From: Minisyncoccota bacterium
Lineage (GTDB): Bacteria; Patescibacteriota; Minisyncoccia; Phycocordibacterales; CAIJYI01
Assembly (NCBI GenBank): GCA_023229825.1
Contig: JALNYN010000015.1
Coordinates: 1 to 29,194, forward strand
Direction: 5' to 3'
DNA length: 29,194 bases
The position numbers were made by a program, and so were the translations under genes. The notes under the pieces are model-generated. The model saw only the letters and a list, made by a program, of their open reading frames with translations. It was not told the origin of the DNA and did not search any database. This document shows positions 27,646-29,194 of the stretch, piece by piece. Position 1 is the first letter of the stretch. The number at the start of each line of letters is the position of its first letter.

Positions 27646-29007
27646 TTATAGTTTATCGATCTGATTTTCCTGGATGCTTGTTGCCTTTGAGATAACCGAG
27701 TCGCCATATCCGGCGGCAAAAGTGGAGGCGCTGCATTTGCTTCCCGAAAAATATCGGCATGCGGCGTTTCTCTCGGCGGTGTAGCCTCCGGCGGCGGCTC
27801 CGAGGTCTCGCAGGTAGATCCCCGCGGCCATAAACGCATCAAGCGGCGCCCACGGATCGGCCATCGAAATTCCAAGATACGAAGCGATGGTACCGCGGAC
27901 GCCCATCCAAGTGGATGGAATAAACTGCGCCGGACCCATGGCGCCGCCCCAGCCGATCGATTGAGGACATGACACCCTTGTTTTGTACGGATCGCGCCCG
28001 AGCTCGCTGGTGATCTGTAGGAATGGCTCGACATCCCTGTCGGGTTTCATAACTTTCGCAAATGGCGTACCGGTATTCATTCCGACGCCGGCGCCGGTCG
28101 CAGGATCCTTCAGATAACAAGCTCCGACATTTTTTCCGTAGCTCGACTCTTGGCTGAATATTGCAAGAAGGAATGCGGGCCTAACACCGGTCTTTTGGCT
28201 CACCCTGACGGCATAATCGTATGCTTGTCCGAATTGAATTCCGTTCGAATCGCGAAGCTCGAAGAGCGCCGCGCGTATCTTTGCCGAAAGCGCTTTTTTG
28301 TCCGCTAGGATCTTCGCGTATTCTTTTTCAGTGTTTTTTGTGATCGAAAGCAGTTTTGCTTTTTCCGCTTCGCTTTTTTGAACCGCCCGTTTTTGCACCT
28401 CTTTTTCCGCCTTGGCATCAGCCTCTTTGCTCTCTTTTTCTTCCAGTATGCCTTTCTCTTTTTCTTTGAGCGTTTTTGCCTCGGCGATGGAATTGAGGGA
28501 ATCGCGAAGAGAATTTTTTATAGAATTGAATGAATCGATATCGAGAAAAAACTCTGAAAGATTTTTTTGCGACAGCACCACTTCTACCATCGACGACTGA
28601 TCGATCTCATTGGTCTTGCGCAATAACTGGGAAATGGATTCTTTTTCCCGGTCAATTTTTTCTGAGAGTTCATTGATGGTGAGCGTTTTATTGACGATGT
28701 CATCCTTTAATCCTTTGATGGCAATATCGCTCGCTTTGATGGAGAGCAATGCCTTGTTGATCTGAGCGGCCAAGGCATTGAGGTCTCTTTGTATTCCTAC
28801 CTTCTGTTGAGTGGTGTTTTTCAACAATTTGTCCTGCGCTTCAATTTCTTTATTACAGGCATCAAGAGCAAGCTGAAGCTGCGCCTTGTCTTCAGGGCTG
28901 ATCCTCGCTCCGGCATCGCAGGCCGATTCCGCACGCAAAGGAAAAATCGGAGGAAAGACGAAAGAGAAAATGGCAATAAGCAGAGTAAATGAAAGATATT
29001 TTTTCAT
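27646..29007 (-). CDS. secreted coiled-coil lytic murein transglycosylase
   Basis: A 453-aa envelope protein. Signal peptide at residues 1 to about 26 (hydrophobic LLIAIFSFVFPPIFPL, then RAESA), a long coiled coil of EnvC/PcsB type (about 36-250, two helices joined near the FFLDIDSFNSIKNS segment), then a lytic transglycosylase domain (about 262-445) with the likely catalytic Glu287 in AIFSQESSYG and GWGGAMGPAQFIPSTWM, as in MltB/SLT_2-like enzymes. Four Cys in the C-terminal domain may form disulfides. It likely cleaves peptidoglycan under control of the coil, as in divisome hydrolases. Confidence 0.88.
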   Translation of the reverse strand: MKKYLSFTLLIAIFSFVFPPIFPLRAESACDAGARISPEDKAQLQLALDACNKEIEAQDKLLKNTTQQKVGIQRDLNALAAQINKALLSIKASDIAIKGLKDDIVNKTLTINELSEKIDREKESISQLLRKTNEIDQSSMVEVVLSQKNLSEFFLDIDSFNSIKNSLRDSLNSIAEAKTLKEKEKGILEEKESKEADAKAEKEVQKRAVQKSEAEKAKLLSITKNTEKEYAKILADKKALSAKIRAALFELRDSNGIQFGQAYDYAVRVSQKTGVRPAFLLAIFSQESSYGKNVGACYLKDPATGAGVGMNTGTPFAKVMKPDRDVEPFLQITSELGRDPYKTRVSCPQSIGWGGAMGPAQFIPSTWMGVRGTIASYLGISMADPWAPLDAFMAAGIYLRDLGAAAGGYTAERNAACRYFSGSKCSASTFAAGYGDSVISKATSIQENQIDKL

Positions 29008-29033
29008 GAAGTTGTGATCTAGGCTTATCTTTT

Positions 29034-29042
29034 ATGATAGCA
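29034..29042 (-). promoter_or_regulatory. promoter of the lytic transglycosylase gene (extended -10)
   Basis: TGC followed by TATCAT (29034-29039) on the minus strand with a weak -35; the leader is about 20 nt. Confidence 0.5.
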
Positions 29043-29086
29043 CAAATGGCAAAAGAATTCAGTAGAACGTTATAGGCCAAAGAAAA

Positions 29087-29194
29087 TGTTACCGAAAATT
29101 ATCGGATAGTCCATAATTCGGTTACCGTAGTCTCATGACTATGGACACAAGAGACAAAGTTTTTAAGGAGAGTTTGAAGGAATGGCTTTCCGCA
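29087..29194 (+). mobile_element. possible left end of an insertion sequence (partial)
   Basis: From 29087 the sequence begins TGTTACCGAAAATT, and near 29112-29126 a partly inverse copy (ATAATTCGGTTACC) occurs, with TCCATA/TATGGA pairing further on. A reading frame starts shortly after. This resembles the TGT-starting ends of IS481-type elements. The other end is outside the window, so this is tentative. Confidence 0.3.
29135..29194 (+). CDS. partial reading frame at window edge, possibly transposase/integrase
   Basis: Twenty codons from the ATG at 29135 (a second ATG follows two codons later), reading MTMDTRDKVFKESLKEWLSA and open to the window end. A short helical, charged start like this fits the beginning of integrase-core transposases found in Parcubacteria, but 20 residues cannot prove it. 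Confidence 0.35.
   Translation, partial: MTMDTRDKVFKESLKEWLSA

Noticed and set aside
27528..28034. Minus-strand frame of 168 codons
   Set aside because: Shifted frame inside the lytic transglycosylase gene that runs out through repeat copy 5.

Overview
The window looks like a piece of a Candidate Phyla Radiation (Patescibacteria) genome, most likely Parcubacteria. The evidence is a partial 16S rRNA whose 27F and 515F primer sites carry mismatches (the 515F change is of a kind familiar from CPR), shortened core proteins (PheS without its N-terminal coiled coil, PheT without the EMAP-type tRNA-binding domain, ThrRS without TGS, a short RF1), a dense core-gene layout, and UGA used as an ordinary stop, which argues against the recoded Gracilibacteria/Absconditabacteria. 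I identify the lineage from these traits only; no search was run.

Layout. 1-928 is the 5' two thirds of a 16S gene on the minus strand, with a leader and a near-consensus promoter at 1112-1139. 1301-5466 (minus) holds a Wzy/WaaL-type O-antigen ligase-like protein with TPRs, then the translation cluster rpsP-khpA-trmD. 5653-9628 (plus) holds a two-gene membrane/PH-domain unit, RNase R, and a DUF1003-like protein with a heptad-repeat coiled coil. 9802-9960 is a small minus-strand gene with its own promoter and terminator, divergent from thrS. thrS (10041-11791) is split by a -1 frameshift. A PaaX/Cas2-like gene (11972-12631) sits between two perfect long palindromes. On the minus strand follow a glucan phosphorylase-like protein that lacks the PLP lysine, and gyrB. 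After two small unknown genes comes the phe region (17761-22651, minus): pheS, a predicted HExxH metalloprotease, pheT with an NlpC/P60 peptidase domain inserted, and a C39-like peptidase. 22743-25621 (minus) has an unknown gene, tRNA-Thr(UGU), a small membrane protein, tsf and rpsB. 25736-25930 (plus) has the signals of a small RNA gene. prfA, rpmE and a secreted coiled-coil lytic transglycosylase end the readable part; the right edge may be the left end of an insertion sequence.

The genes are mainly translation machinery (16S, S16, S2, L31, EF-Ts, RF1, TrmD, KhpA, ThrRS, PheRS, tRNA-Thr), plus RNA decay, DNA topology and cell-envelope functions. At least eight promoters put the -10 box only 6-10 nt before the start codon, so leaderless mRNAs seem common; the glucan phosphorylase-like gene and the 87-aa gene have clear Shine-Dalgarno sequences.

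The most unusual signals are (1) the peptidase domain inside PheT, in a pheS-pheT region that holds two more peptidase-like genes; (2) the Cas2-like gene framed by 42- and 48-bp zero-loop palindromes that differ by paired, symmetry-preserving changes; and (3) a set of intergenic inverted-repeat elements, including a ~110-bp family built from a 16-mer in five places, often touching stop codons or promoters, whose apices tend to share a CGTCG/CGACG core even when the arms differ.
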